Shown piece by piece: positions 53,220 to 61,699 of a DNA stretch of 64,000 bases (position 1 is the stretch's first letter; every line of letters begins with the position of its first letter). The notes beneath the pieces are model-generated. The model searched no databases and had not been told where the DNA came from. It saw only the letters and a program-made list of their open reading frames with translations. Source of the stretch: Nocardia acididurans (GTDB lineage Bacteria; Actinomycetota; Actinomycetes; Mycobacteriales; Mycobacteriaceae); assembly GCF_016741815.1 (NCBI RefSeq), contig NZ_JAERRJ010000001.1, forward strand, positions 682,001-746,000. The letters run 5' to 3'. Position numbers and translations under genes: made by a program.

Positions 53220-53909
53220 ATGTCGGGCGTTTACCGAGAACTGGCACCTGTGCAGGACACGACCACCGTCCCCCTCGTCGTGATCGAACCCGAAGGCCAC
53301 ACCCGCGGCGGCATCGTCGTGTTGCACGAATCACGGGAATTCACCGAACCATTGCTGGATCTCATGCGATCCCTCGCCGAGGACGGCTGGACCGTCCTGG
53401 CCCCCGACCTCTTCCATCGCGCCAACGGCACGGCCCCCGACAAGGTCTTCGGCGCCGACCTCTACGCCGACTTCGACGCCTGCTTCGAATGGCTCACCGG
53501 CCGCGGCGTCTTCGGCGACTGCATCGGCGTCCTCGGCTTCGACTCCGCGGGCACCGCCGCCGCCCTGGTAGCCGCCAACCGGCGCATCGGCGCGGCCGTC
53601 AGCGTCGCCGCCCCCGGCCTCGAATCCCCGCTCACCCCACAGGCGCTCGCGCTTACCGCCGCAGCCCCCAGCCTGCAAGCGCCCTGGCTGGCCCTCTTCG
53701 GCGCGGACGATCCGATGACCCCGCCCGACGAAGTGGACCGGCTGCGCGACGCCGCCGCGCACGCCGATGTGGCCACCCTCGTCGTCACCTACCCGGGACT
53801 GCACCACCGCCCCGACCATCCCGGCTGGGATCCGACCGCCCTCGACGATGTCTACGTGGTCGACGCCCAAACCCGGATCTTCGAATGGTTCGACAGCCAC
53901 CTACGCTGA
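53220..53909 (+). CDS. Dienelactone hydrolase-family protein with Asp at the nucleophile position
   Basis: A 229-aa alpha/beta hydrolase of the DLH type: PEGHTRGGIVVLHESREF, VLAPDLFHR, GVLGFDSAGTAAAL at the nucleophile elbow, FGADDPMTPPDEV and TYPGLHHRPDHPGW. In DLH the elbow reads GxCxG; here the residue is Asp108, with no Cys. Acid and His partners remain. Either the catalytic mechanism differs or this is an inactive homologue. ATG 53220 follows an AT-rich promoter region. Confidence 0.85.
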   Translation: MSGVYRELAPVQDTTTVPLVVIEPEGHTRGGIVVLHESREFTEPLLDLMRSLAEDGWTVLAPDLFHRANGTAPDKVFGADLYADFDACFEWLTGRGVFGDCIGVLGFDSAGTAAALVAANRRIGAAVSVAAPGLESPLTPQALALTAAAPSLQAPWLALFGADDPMTPPDEVDRLRDAAAHADVATLVVTYPGLHHRPDHPGWDPTALDDVYVVDAQTRIFEWFDSHLR

Positions 53910-53996
53910 CCAGCCGTTTTGCCTATTGGTCACCCGCTGTGTAATCTTCTGTCCCGGCGGTTCGAAAGGACCGGCGCCCTCGAAAGAAGGCAACCA

Positions 53997-54083
53997 GGAG
54001 GCGTGCCAGAGCGGCCGAATGGGACTCACTGCTAATGAGTTGTCCCTTCACGGGGACCGGAGGTTCAAATCCTCTCGCCTCCG
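53997..54083 (+). tRNA. tRNA-Ser(GCT)
   Basis: Acceptor arm GGAGGCG/CGCCTCC, anticodon stem ACTCA/TGAGT, loop CTGCTAA (anticodon GCT at 54031-54033), long variable arm, T-arm GGTTCAAATCC, discriminator G and encoded CCA (54084-54086). Reads AGY codons. Confidence 0.95.
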
Positions 54084-54125
54084 CCACTACCCGGCTCGCC
54101 GGGCAGTACACAACTGAATCACCCT

Positions 54126-54198
54126 GCGCCCGTAGCTCAACGGATAGAGCATCTGACTACGGATCAGAAGGTTGGGAGTTCGAGTCTCTCCGGGCGCG
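54126..54198 (+). tRNA. tRNA-Arg(ACG)
   Basis: Acceptor arm GCGCCCG/CGGGCGC, anticodon stem TCTGA/TCAGA with loop CTACGGA (anticodon ACG at 54159-54161), T-arm GAGTTCGAGTCTC, no encoded CCA. The A34 is the substrate of TadA, which is encoded 7 kb away, and is needed to read CGN codons as inosine. Confidence 0.95.
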
Positions 54199-54208
54199 CA
54201 ATACGAAC

Positions 54209-54240
54209 CAGGCCCTCTCGCCACGCTGCGAGAGGGCCTG
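54209..54240. terminator. Terminator of the tRNA unit
   Basis: A perfect 13-bp stem, CAGGCCCTCTCGC with GCGAGAGGGCCTG (loop CACGCT), followed by TTTC, lies 10 bp after tRNA-Arg. Confidence 0.88.
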
Positions 54241-54251
54241 TTTCGTGTTGC

Positions 54252-54286
54252 GTACCAACCCACCGATGGTGCTGGTGGGTTGGTGC
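54252..54286. other. Hairpin upstream of the MmyB-like regulator
   Basis: ACCAACCCACC (54254-54264) pairs perfectly with GGTGGGTTGGT (54274-54284) around a 9-nt loop, and a further ACCAACCCC lies at 54301-54309. This is after the tRNA-Arg terminator and about 190 bp before the next gene; it could be a second terminator or part of a 5' leader. Confidence 0.5.
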
Positions 54287-54472
54287 GCTCCCCTCCAGTG
54301 CACCAACCCCCTGGCGAGAGAGTTGGCCCCTGGGGGCGGTCTACTGCGCAAGGTTCCAGTACCTGGTCAACCCTATTTTTCGGGACTGGAAAGTCAATGT
54401 GGTTGAGTCGCACCAGAGGTGAGACATCCGCTCATTTCGGGTGTGACTCGTACGACAGCGAGGTAGTGAACG

Positions 54473-55207
54473 ATGGCGAAAGGTCAACTGGCCGTATTCG
54501 TGCGCGCACGCCGCGACGCACTCAAGATGACCCAGGTGCAGCTGGCGAATGCGACCGGGTGGTCCAAGTCCGCGATCGAGAAGGTCGAGGCGGGCTCACT
54601 CATACCCAGCCTGGAATTCGTGGGCGCGCTCTTCGACGCGCTCGGGATCTCCTACCTCTATCGCGAACGGATCATCGCCGCGCTGTACCCGGGCGCGCTG
54701 GACCGCATCATCGGCCCGTCCCCGGCCATGCCCGATGTCGACGCGCTCGCCGACCTCGAGGACCTGCCCTATCCGGCGGCCTACCTCACGCTGCCCGAAT
54801 GCGACATCCTCGGCACCAACACCGCGTGGAACGACGCCTTCCCCGGGCTGGAGGCGAAGTCGAACCTGCTCACCTTCCTGTTCACCGACCCGAGCGCGCC
54901 GGACCTGCTCGTGGAATGGGAACTGGTGGCGCACATGTACGCCTACATGCTGCGCATCCTCGGCCCCATCTCGCTGCCGGAGTCCGCCATCACCGAGATC
55001 GTCGATCGCTGCAAGGCGCATCCGGATTTCGAGCGCATGTACGCCGCCGACTACCCGGCGACGAATGCCGTGCTCTCTGCCATCCGGGTGGCCGATCCGG
55101 TTACCGGGCAGATCCGCGATCTGCGCATCAAAGTCGACAAACCCCATGTGCCGTACAGCCCGTGGGTCACCTACCGGCTCGTCCCGCCGCGGGACGGTAT
55201 CGGCTAG
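54473..55207 (+). CDS. XRE-family regulator with MmyB-like C-terminal domain
   Basis: A 244-aa regulator: N-terminal HTH (residues about 5-65: FVRARRDALKMTQVQLANAT, WSKSAIEKVEAGSLIPS) and a C-terminal PAS-like MmyB domain (about 90-240: PYPAAYLTLPECDILGTNTAW, ADYPATNAVLSAIRVADPV, YSPWVTYRLVPP). Relatives respond to fatty acids or antibiotics. No adjacent divergent target gene is obvious. ATG 54473 has GAGGTAGTGAACG upstream. Confidence 0.9.
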   Translation: MAKGQLAVFVRARRDALKMTQVQLANATGWSKSAIEKVEAGSLIPSLEFVGALFDALGISYLYRERIIAALYPGALDRIIGPSPAMPDVDALADLEDLPYPAAYLTLPECDILGTNTAWNDAFPGLEAKSNLLTFLFTDPSAPDLLVEWELVAHMYAYMLRILGPISLPESAITEIVDRCKAHPDFERMYAADYPATNAVLSAIRVADPVTGQIRDLRIKVDKPHVPYSPWVTYRLVPPRDGIG

Positions 55208-55216
55208 CCGGGACGG

Positions 55217-55927
55217 TTACTTCCAGGCCCCGAGATCGGGGAGATCCCCGGTCAGATCGGTACCGGGGGAGCGGCCGATCAGCCAGGCCGCCAGCGCCGC
55301 GGCCGGACCGGTGACCACCGTGCCCGGATCGCCCGCGGAGGCGGTGAAACCGGTATCGGTGGCCTTCACCGTGAAGCCCGTGCCGTTGCGCGCGGCCCGG
55401 TCCGAAACCGCCTGCGCCAGCAGCTGATCGGTGAAATCCGCGGGCCACCGGGACGGGGCGTAACCGGTGGCCAGATCGGTGTGATGGATCTCGACCTCCA
55501 GGTAGCGCATCCAGACGACGCGGGCGGCCGGAATCTCCCCGCCCTGCCGGTTGCGCACGGTGACCGCCCAGCGATCCTCCGGCATCACCCGGGCCAGCGC
55601 CAGCCAGCGTTCCGACGCCGCCGTGAGATCCTCGAGCTGCTCGCGATGCGGCCGCGGCGCACCGGCCTCGATATCGGCCTCCCGCAGGAATTGGCTTGCG
55701 TACTGCGGGGTTTCGATACCGGTGCGCGCCCACAGCAGCAGATTGACCAGGCTGTCGGCATTGCGGGACAGATGGGCCAGCACATGGCCCCGGGTCCACC
55801 CCGGCAGGAGGGACGGTTCTACGAGATCGGCGTCACGCAGTTCCGTGACGGTGTCGAGGAGGCGTGCGGTCGCCGCGGCGACAGCGTCGAGCTGCGCGGA
55901 GATCCCGGTGGGTGCGTCGCTGGTCAC
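55217..55927 (-). CDS. Maleylpyruvate isomerase-family mycothiol-dependent protein
   Basis: A 236-aa DinB-like protein. The N-terminal motif LPGWTRGHVLAHLSRNADSL gives His48/His52, and YLEVEIHHTDLATGY gives the Glu and His of the metal site seen in mycothiol-dependent maleylpyruvate isomerases. C-terminal domain as in that family. Starts at GTG 55927. The enzyme needs mycothiol, the actinobacterial thiol. Precise substrate unknown. Confidence 0.88.
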   Translation of the reverse strand: MTSDAPTGISAQLDAVAAATARLLDTVTELRDADLVEPSLLPGWTRGHVLAHLSRNADSLVNLLLWARTGIETPQYASQFLREADIEAGAPRPHREQLEDLTAASERWLALARVMPEDRWAVTVRNRQGGEIPAARVVWMRYLEVEIHHTDLATGYAPSRWPADFTDQLLAQAVSDRAARNGTGFTVKATDTGFTASAGDPGTVVTGPAAALAAWLIGRSPGTDLTGDLPDLGAWK

Positions 55928-55953
55928 GGAAGCGACATTACCGAGCGGAGCGG

Positions 55954-56685
55954 TCAGAGGTCGGATGATATGGCCTGGGCCGAATCCCGTTCGGCCACAG
56001 CTATTTGCACAGCCAGCGCGAGCAGCCACAGGGACATGGCCCCGACCTGGATGCGCTGGGCGATGCCGAGGCCGTAGTTGCCGGGCAGATTGTCGGCGAT
56101 CAGCATCCACGCGGTCACGCCCGAACCGATGACGAGAATCCACAGGCCGGTGTGGCGCAGGATCGGCCAGCGCCGGTACTTGAACGCCGCCACCGTGAAC
56201 GCCACCATCGCGATGAAGATGGAGAACACGGCCAGGGTGCTGGTCAGCGCGTGCACCTGATGCAGCTGCGGGAACAGGCCGGAATCCTGTGGCGGGGCGT
56301 TCGGGTCGGGCTCCTGCAGCGGCCAGTTCGCGTCCGCGACGGTGGCCGCGCCGAAACAGGCCAGCGCCGTCCAGGCGATCGTCGAATAGCGGCGGCGGGA
56401 GAACAGCAGCAGACCGCCGATGCCCGCGATGAACGCCAGTGTGCCGCACAGGGTGTCGCCGGTGATGAAGACCAGGCGGTAGGGCGCGCCCTGCTCGGCG
56501 AGCTGGCTCAGGAAGGTGTTGGTGGGGTCGCTGTCGATCGGCAGGATGAACTCCAGCACCCACGACGAGTAGACGATGCCGGCGAGGGCGATCAGGGCGG
56601 CCACCCCGAGGCGGAGCGCGCGACGTCTGCGGGGCACGGCGGCCGGCTCGTCGAGGACTGCCGGTGTCTGCTCGGATGGCGTCAT
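55954..56685 (-). CDS. DUF998-family membrane protein
   Basis: A 243-aa protein with about six membrane helices; the first loop contains PIDSDPTNTFLSQLAEQGAP, and later WPLQEPDPNAPPQDSGLFPQLHQVHALTSTLAV, which match the DUF998 family. Function unknown. It precedes the mycothiol-type gene by 26 bp on the same strand, so they may be one transcript. Confidence 0.85.
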   Translation of the reverse strand: MTPSEQTPAVLDEPAAVPRRRRALRLGVAALIALAGIVYSSWVLEFILPIDSDPTNTFLSQLAEQGAPYRLVFITGDTLCGTLAFIAGIGGLLLFSRRRYSTIAWTALACFGAATVADANWPLQEPDPNAPPQDSGLFPQLHQVHALTSTLAVFSIFIAMVAFTVAAFKYRRWPILRHTGLWILVIGSGVTAWMLIADNLPGNYGLGIAQRIQVGAMSLWLLALAVQIAVAERDSAQAISSDL

Positions 56686-56837
56686 CGCCGCTCGCTTTCG
56701 CTGGCCTGGCTCGCTCCCGTGGTCTGCCCGCACTCGGACCGGACTGGTCGGACGGTCCGGGCCATGTCCATTGTCACCCATCGGACGAAGTGGACAGGGC
56801 AGCCGCGAGCGCCGCGCCGATCACCAGCAGGTCGGCC

Positions 56838-57251
56838 TCAGGCGGGCGGCGTCAATGCCCGCAGAACCAGATCGGCGGCCGCATCCGCCCGCTCGTGCTC
56901 CCACACCCGAACCACCGTCCACCCCGCCGCCGCCAACCGCGCATCGGTATCGCGATCGCGCGCCACATTCCCGGCGAGCTTGTCCGCCCACCACTGGGCG
57001 TTGTTCTTCGGATGCGTCGCGTGTTCCGGACAGCTGTGCCAGAAACAGCCGTCCACATAGACGGCGACCTTCTTGCGGGGGAACACGATGTCGGCCCGCC
57101 GCCGTACACCCCGCAGCGGAGCCCGATCCACGAAGAACCGCGCCCCACGCCGATGCAGTTCCTTCCGCAAGGCCAGCTCCGGCGCCGTCCCGGCCCGCTT
57201 CTGCCGCGACATCCGCGCGCTCGTCGCCGCGTCGGTGGTCGGTCGACCCAT
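56838..57251 (-). CDS. vsr: Very short patch repair endonuclease Vsr
   Basis: Vsr nicks the T of T:G mismatches that arise when 5-methylcytosine is deaminated at Dcm sites. The 137-aa product shows SRQKRAGTAPELALRKELHRRGARF at the start, the catalytic Asp54 (RADIVFPRKKVAVYVDGCFWH) and the zinc-site HSCPEHATH. Its presence beside a Dcm-type methyltransferase is the usual pairing. Confidence 0.94.
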   Translation of the reverse strand: MGRPTTDAATSARMSRQKRAGTAPELALRKELHRRGARFFVDRAPLRGVRRRADIVFPRKKVAVYVDGCFWHSCPEHATHPKNNAQWWADKLAGNVARDRDTDARLAAAGWTVVRVWEHERADAAADLVLRALTPPA

Positions 57252-57294
57252 GGAGGCTCCTGCTCACGCACATTCGGCTGATCCCGCATCATGC

Positions 57295-57328
57295 CCGCCG
57301 TTCCGGCATGCGCTCGGCCGGAATCCAC
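57295..57328. repeat. Second copy of the palindromic repeat
   Basis: 34 bp that match the copy inside the kinase gene (36472-36505) at 29 of 34 positions: the hairpin arms TTCCGGC and GCCGGAA are identical and the loop differs. It lies in the 122-bp gap between dcm and vsr. Confidence 0.65.
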
Positions 57329-57373
57329 GAGGACTGCGCGCGCTGATTCCGGCACGAGGCAACGCCTGTCGCG

Positions 57374-58531
57374 CTACGCCGCCTCGCGCGGGAATCCTCC
57401 CATTCGATTCAGATGCGTCGCCACATCGTCGAGGAATCCCTCCGGGAAGCGCAGCGAACCCATCTGCGTGCGGCGCAGGAAACCTGCGGTGGCGCGGGCG
57501 GACAGCAGCCGTGAGTCATCGAGGAACCAGCGCAGATCCTCGTACGGCGCGTGAACCGGCCAGGTGGACACCGGAACTCGGTACACCACACCGTCGCGGC
57601 CCCACGCGGCCGTCGGCCAGCTGCGGCGCGTGTGCGGCTCGCCCTCCGGGAAATCGTCGTCGGACGGGTTCGCCAGACGCGAGCCCGCCCAGGTCGCCAT
57701 GCGCACACTCACCGCATTGCCGACCAGCTTCCAGCGATGCCCGTGCCTGATACCGGGAACGGTGAGAGCAGGCGTGGTCCAATCCCGGTCGAAGCCCTGC
57801 AGGCGTTCGCCGTCGGTGATGCCGGGCGTCACGATCTCGCCGGAGGGCAGGCGCACGGCGGGCGGGCTCGCGATGCCCAGACCGGAACCGCCCTTCAGCG
57901 TCGGCACCGCGTTCACCGCCCAGCCCAGGCCCCGATTGCCCTCGGTCCAGTAGAAGCCGCACGGATCGTGCGCCGGATCGCCGACCACCCGCTCCCCGGC
58001 ATCGGCGCCGAACAGCACCGGGCGCGGATCATCGGTGCGCGAGGCCAGCATGAGCACCCGCTCACGCCGCTGCGGCAGGCCGAACGCGCGGGCGTCGACC
58101 ACCCGGTACGCCCACATGTATCCCAGTTCTTCCAGCGCGGCGGTGATGTGCCGCATGGCCGCGCCGCCGCCCAGCTGCAGCATGAACGGCACATTCTCGA
58201 TCAACAGCCAGCGCGGGCCGCGTTTGCGTTTGACGAGCCGGAACACCTCGTCCACCAAACCCGAACGCGGGCCGGTGATTCCGGCTGTGCGACCGGCCTG
58301 CGACAGGTCCTGGCACGGGAATCCGGCGGCCACCAGTTCGGTGCCGCCCGGCAGTGCCCGCAGCTTGGTCACATCCGTGTGCAGCGGCACATCGGGGAAG
58401 TGCGCGCCCAGCACCGCCTGCGCACCCGCGTCGATCTCGCACAGCAGTTCGGTGCGGAAGCCGTGCGCCGCCAGCCCGAGCTCGAGTCCGCCGATGCCGG
58501 CGAACAGGCCGACCATCCGCGCGCCCGTCAC
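57374..58531 (-). CDS. dcm: DNA (cytosine-5-)-methyltransferase (Dcm type)
   Basis: A 385-aa C5-methyltransferase: motif I FAGIGGLELGL, motif IV PCQDLSQAG with Cys73, motif VI IENVPFML, motif VIII QRRERVLML, and motif X GNAVSVRMATW near the C-terminus. The variable region between VIII and IX, with TEGNRGLGWAVN, should set the target. No restriction endonuclease is seen nearby, so it looks like a solitary methyltransferase with Vsr, although the recognition sequence cannot be read from the sequence. GTG 58531 has AGGA five bases upstream. Confidence 0.93.
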   Translation of the reverse strand: MTGARMVGLFAGIGGLELGLAAHGFRTELLCEIDAGAQAVLGAHFPDVPLHTDVTKLRALPGGTELVAAGFPCQDLSQAGRTAGITGPRSGLVDEVFRLVKRKRGPRWLLIENVPFMLQLGGGAAMRHITAALEELGYMWAYRVVDARAFGLPQRRERVLMLASRTDDPRPVLFGADAGERVVGDPAHDPCGFYWTEGNRGLGWAVNAVPTLKGGSGLGIASPPAVRLPSGEIVTPGITDGERLQGFDRDWTTPALTVPGIRHGHRWKLVGNAVSVRMATWAGSRLANPSDDDFPEGEPHTRRSWPTAAWGRDGVVYRVPVSTWPVHAPYEDLRWFLDDSRLLSARATAGFLRRTQMGSLRFPEGFLDDVATHLNRMGGFPREAA

Positions 58532-58883
58532 AGCTGTCCTTTCACCCGAATCCCCGCCAGTGCCTTGGAGCACGTTACTCGAGTCGGTGCGCGAAGATCG
58601 GGATCCACACCGCCCGCCACGCCCGCCGTGACCGCGCGCCTGGCGTGTCTATGCAGGTCAGCGCCTTCGAGAGTAATCGAATTCAGCTGTAGGAGAGCTG
58701 AATTCCACACGGTGGCGAGGCACTTCCGACCGACTGGTCGGCCCGGCTGGGCTCACCGGCCCGCCCGCGCGCGCCGCAGCGGCCGCCCGGCGCGCGTTCG
58801 CTCCGGGAGCCTGCACGTGATCTTCCCAGCGCAACCGCCGCGCATTCGCGAACCGGGTGGGTGCTGCACGTACGGTATTAGAC
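58532..58883. other. Divergent intergenic region (352 bp)
   Basis: Between dcm and the glycolipid-binding-type gene. It contains a perfect 10-bp inverted repeat, GAATTCAGCT-N7-AGCTGAATTC, at 58679-58705, in a locally AT-rich stretch. No small ORF with a clear start was found. Confidence 0.6.
58679..58705. promoter_or_regulatory. Perfect 10-7-10 palindrome
   Basis: GAATTCAGCT (58679-58688) and AGCTGAATTC (58696-58705) with GTAGGAG between. It stands in the dcm/next-gene divergent region, and could be an operator or an mRNA hairpin. No known family of site was matched. Confidence 0.5.
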
Positions 58884-59486
58884 GTGACGCAGAGCGGGAG
58901 CGAGGACACGAAACCGGCAGCGCCGAAATGGCCGTCGATCCTGACCTGGCGCGCCCACAACGCGTCCCGCATGGAATCGGCCCGAGTCGTACTCAGCGGG
59001 AACCGGATTCGCGCCGCCGGCCGCATCATCGCCGGGGAATGCGAAGACCACCCCGCCTTCAGCGCCTCCTACGACCTCGTCACCGACGAGAACGGCGTCA
59101 CCCGCCGCCTGTCCCTGCGCAGCACCCTCGCCACCGGCGAACGCCACGCCTCCATCGCCCGCGACGAGGAGAACTACTGGCTGATCGACGCCGGCGGCAC
59201 CCACGTGCGCTCCACCTTCGGCGGCGCGCTCGACGTCGACGTGGTGCTCAGCCCGTTCTTCAACACGCTGCCCATCCGCCGCTACGACCTGGCGCACGCC
59301 GTCGAGGAGGTGCAGGTCCCGGTCGTCTACGTGCGGCTGCCGGACCTGCTGGTCCAGGAAGCCAGCCTCACCTACAGCAGCGGCGCGGACGGCATCCACG
59401 TGCTGTCGCCGGTCTCCAGCGCGACCGTCGTCGTCGACCACGACGGGTTCGTGCTCGACTATCCGGGTCTGGCCGAACGCATCTGA
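58884..59486 (+). CDS. Putative glycolipid-binding domain protein (DUF1089 type)
   Basis: A 200-aa protein from GTG 58884. The pattern ILTWRAHNASRMESARVVLSGNRIRAAGRII, here as a region of residues 20-50, then DENGVTRRLSLRS, ENYWLIDAGGTHV, DVDVVLSPFFNTLPIRRY and VPVVYVRLPDLLVQEASLTY matches the large PF06475-type glycolipid-binding-like family. No signal peptide or membrane helix. The true ligand is unknown. Confidence 0.85.
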   Translation: MTQSGSEDTKPAAPKWPSILTWRAHNASRMESARVVLSGNRIRAAGRIIAGECEDHPAFSASYDLVTDENGVTRRLSLRSTLATGERHASIARDEENYWLIDAGGTHVRSTFGGALDVDVVLSPFFNTLPIRRYDLAHAVEEVQVPVVYVRLPDLLVQEASLTYSSGADGIHVLSPVSSATVVVDHDGFVLDYPGLAERI

Positions 59487-59588
59487 GCCGGGTTTCGCCG
59501 CCGGCGCGAGCTCGGTCGCTACGGCGCGGCTCAGGCAGGCCCGGCACGGCCTCGGCCGCCACGGGTTGCGGGTTCCGCGCAGCCGCTG

Positions 59589-60539
59589 TCAGTCCAGTGC
59601 TTCGATGACGCCGCCCCGCCGCCCCGCCTCGGCCAGCCGGGCGAGCCAATCATGGTCGCCGGGGCGCACATCGGTGATCGCCCACCGCCGGTTGTCCTCG
59701 TAGTCGACGCGCGCCGCGTGGCCCGCCTCGACGAGATCGACGATGCTGCCGTTGTCGCGCAGCGTGTCCCGTGCATCGCCGAGCACCCGCAGCGTGTCCT
59801 CCAAGACCTCCAGCAGCGCGGCCGCATTCGGTTCGCAGATGGCGCGCACGAGATCCGGCGCGGTGGCGGCCACCCGGGTGCCGTCCCGGAACGACCCCGC
59901 GGCCAGGCCCAGGGCCAGGTTCCCGCCCGCCGCGCCCGCGACGGCCAGCGCTTCGGCCAGCACATGCGGCAGATGCGAGATGCGCGCGACGGCCCGATCG
60001 TGCTCGGCATCGAGCACCGGCACCACGACCGCGCCGCAGTCCAGGGCCAGCCGCGCCACCCGCCGCCACGGGTCCGCGTGCACGCCCTCGTCGACGCTCA
60101 ACGCCCAGGCCGCGCCCTGGAACAGGTCGGGAGTGGATGCGGCCCAACCGGATTCACTGGTCCCCGCCATCGGATGCCCGCCCACGAAATGCCTGCCCAG
60201 CTCGTGCCGGTGCACGACCTCGGCGACGGGGGCCTTCACGCTCACCACGTCGGTGAGCACGCAGTCCGGCGCGAAGGTGCGGATATCGGACAGGACTGCG
60301 CTCAGCGCCGGCATCGGCACGCCGACCACGATCAGCGCGTCCTTCTCGGCGGCGCGCCCCAGCGCCTCGGCACTGTCGCTGATCACGTCGTAGCCGTCGG
60401 CGCGCGCGGCCTTCGCCCCGGCTTCGGACCGGTTGTACCCCCAGGCCTGGTAGCCCGCCGCGGCGGCGGCGCGCAGCACCGACCCCCCGATCAACCCGGT
60501 ACCGAGGACGCACACAGCTGGTTTCGGACGACCCGTCAT
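59589..60539 (-). CDS. tyrA: Prephenate dehydrogenase TyrA
   Basis: Oxidative decarboxylation of prephenate in tyrosine synthesis. The 316-aa protein begins with the NAD site VLGTGLIGGSVLRA, then HFVGGHPMAGTSESGW, SHLPHVLAEAL and LALGLAAGSFRDGTRVA, all characteristic. ATG 60539. In M. tuberculosis tyrA (Rv3754) is also next to the tadA genes (Rv3752c, Rv3753c), so synteny supports the call. Confidence 0.95.
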   Translation of the reverse strand: MTGRPKPAVCVLGTGLIGGSVLRAAAAAGYQAWGYNRSEAGAKAARADGYDVISDSAEALGRAAEKDALIVVGVPMPALSAVLSDIRTFAPDCVLTDVVSVKAPVAEVVHRHELGRHFVGGHPMAGTSESGWAASTPDLFQGAAWALSVDEGVHADPWRRVARLALDCGAVVVPVLDAEHDRAVARISHLPHVLAEALAVAGAAGGNLALGLAAGSFRDGTRVAATAPDLVRAICEPNAAALLEVLEDTLRVLGDARDTLRDNGSIVDLVEAGHAARVDYEDNRRWAITDVRPGDHDWLARLAEAGRRGGVIEALD

Positions 60540-60597
60540 TCGACCAGATTCGCATACGAGTTCAACATTTCCCCCGAAGCGGACTACCGTTGCGCCC

Positions 60598-61137
60598 ATG
60601 GCAGCACAACGCTCGAGCACGAACAGGGCGGCGTCGGACGAGTACGACGACGTGGAAGGGTTCGCAGTGGCGGTTGTCCGCGAAGAAGCCAACTGGAAGG
60701 TGACGCCGCTGACGTCGGCGGCACTGCACAGTCTGTCCGCGGCGGAGAACGAATTGCGCGCCCTGCGAAGTTCCGGCGCGGTCTTCGGCCTGCTCGACGT
60801 CGACGACGAATTCTTCATCATCCTGCGCCCCGGCCCGACCGGCTCCCGCATCCTCCTGTCGGACGCCACCGCCGCCATCGACTACGACATCGCAGCCGAC
60901 GTCCTCGAGGAACTCAATATCGAGATCCCCGACATCGACCCCGACGAGCTCGACGAGGTGGACCCCTGGGAAGAGGGCGACCTCTCGGTCCTGGCCGACC
61001 TCGGCCTCCCCGAACCGGTCCTCGCCGTCATCCTCGCCGAGGTCGACCTCTACCCCGACGAACAACTCGGCATGATCGCTCAGCGCCTGGGCTTCGCCAA
61101 CGAGTTCTCCGCCACCCTGGACAAACTCCCCCGCTGA
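60598..61137 (+). CDS. tRNA adenosine deaminase-associated protein
   Basis: A 179-aa actinobacterial protein always placed directly before tadA (TIGR03941-type). Low-complexity N-terminus, VAVVREEANWKVTPLTSAAL, FGLLDVDDEFFIILRP, and a strongly acidic middle (IPDIDPDELDEVDPWEEGD). Corresponds to Rv3753c. It is divergent from tyrA by 58 bp and only 4 bp before tadA. Confidence 0.9.
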   Translation: MAAQRSSTNRAASDEYDDVEGFAVAVVREEANWKVTPLTSAALHSLSAAENELRALRSSGAVFGLLDVDDEFFIILRPGPTGSRILLSDATAAIDYDIAADVLEELNIEIPDIDPDELDEVDPWEEGDLSVLADLGLPEPVLAVILAEVDLYPDEQLGMIAQRLGFANEFSATLDKLPR

Positions 61138-61141
61138 CCTC

Positions 61142-61645
61142 ATGACCCCCGACGATTCCCGCCGCGCCGCCCTCTCGGGAGGCGCGGCGCTGCAGTCCGA
61201 CGAGGCCATGATGCGCGCAGCCCTCGCCGCCGCCTCCCTGGCGGGTTCTTCCGACGTCCCCGTAGGCGCGGTGATCTTCGACGCCGACGGCCGCGAACTG
61301 GCCCGCGCCGCCAACGCCCGCGAAACCCTCGGCGACCCCACCGCCCACGCCGAAGTCCTGGCCCTGCGCCAGGCGGCCCACGTCCACGGCGACGGCTGGC
61401 GGCTGGAAGGCTGCACCCTCGCCGTCACCCTCGAACCCTGCACCATGTGCGCCGGAGCCCTGGTCCTGTCCCGAGTCTCGAAGATCATCTTCGGCGCCTG
61501 GGAACCCAGAACAGGCGCGGTCGGCTCCCTCTGGGACGTAGTCCGTGACCGACGTCTCAACCACCGCCCCCAAGTCCGAGCCGGCGTCCTCGAACCCGAA
61601 TGCGCCGCCCTCCTGGACTCTTTCTTCAAATCCCACCGCCCCTGA
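61142..61645 (+). CDS. tadA: tRNA-specific adenosine-34 deaminase TadA
   Basis: Converts A34 to inosine in tRNA-Arg(ACG). The 167-aa zinc enzyme shows the HAE site (His69, Glu71: TAHAEVLALRQAA) and the EPCTMC site (Cys100, Cys103). ATG 61142, right after its partner gene. Its probable substrate tRNA-Arg(ACG) lies at 54126-54198 in this window. Confidence 0.95.
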   Translation: MTPDDSRRAALSGGAALQSDEAMMRAALAAASLAGSSDVPVGAVIFDADGRELARAANARETLGDPTAHAEVLALRQAAHVHGDGWRLEGCTLAVTLEPCTMCAGALVLSRVSKIIFGAWEPRTGAVGSLWDVVRDRRLNHRPQVRAGVLEPECAALLDSFFKSHRP

Positions 61646-61699
61646 CCCCCTCTCCAGCCGATTTCGTTTCCGCCAGGGTCGTCCGGTAAAGTCACCACC

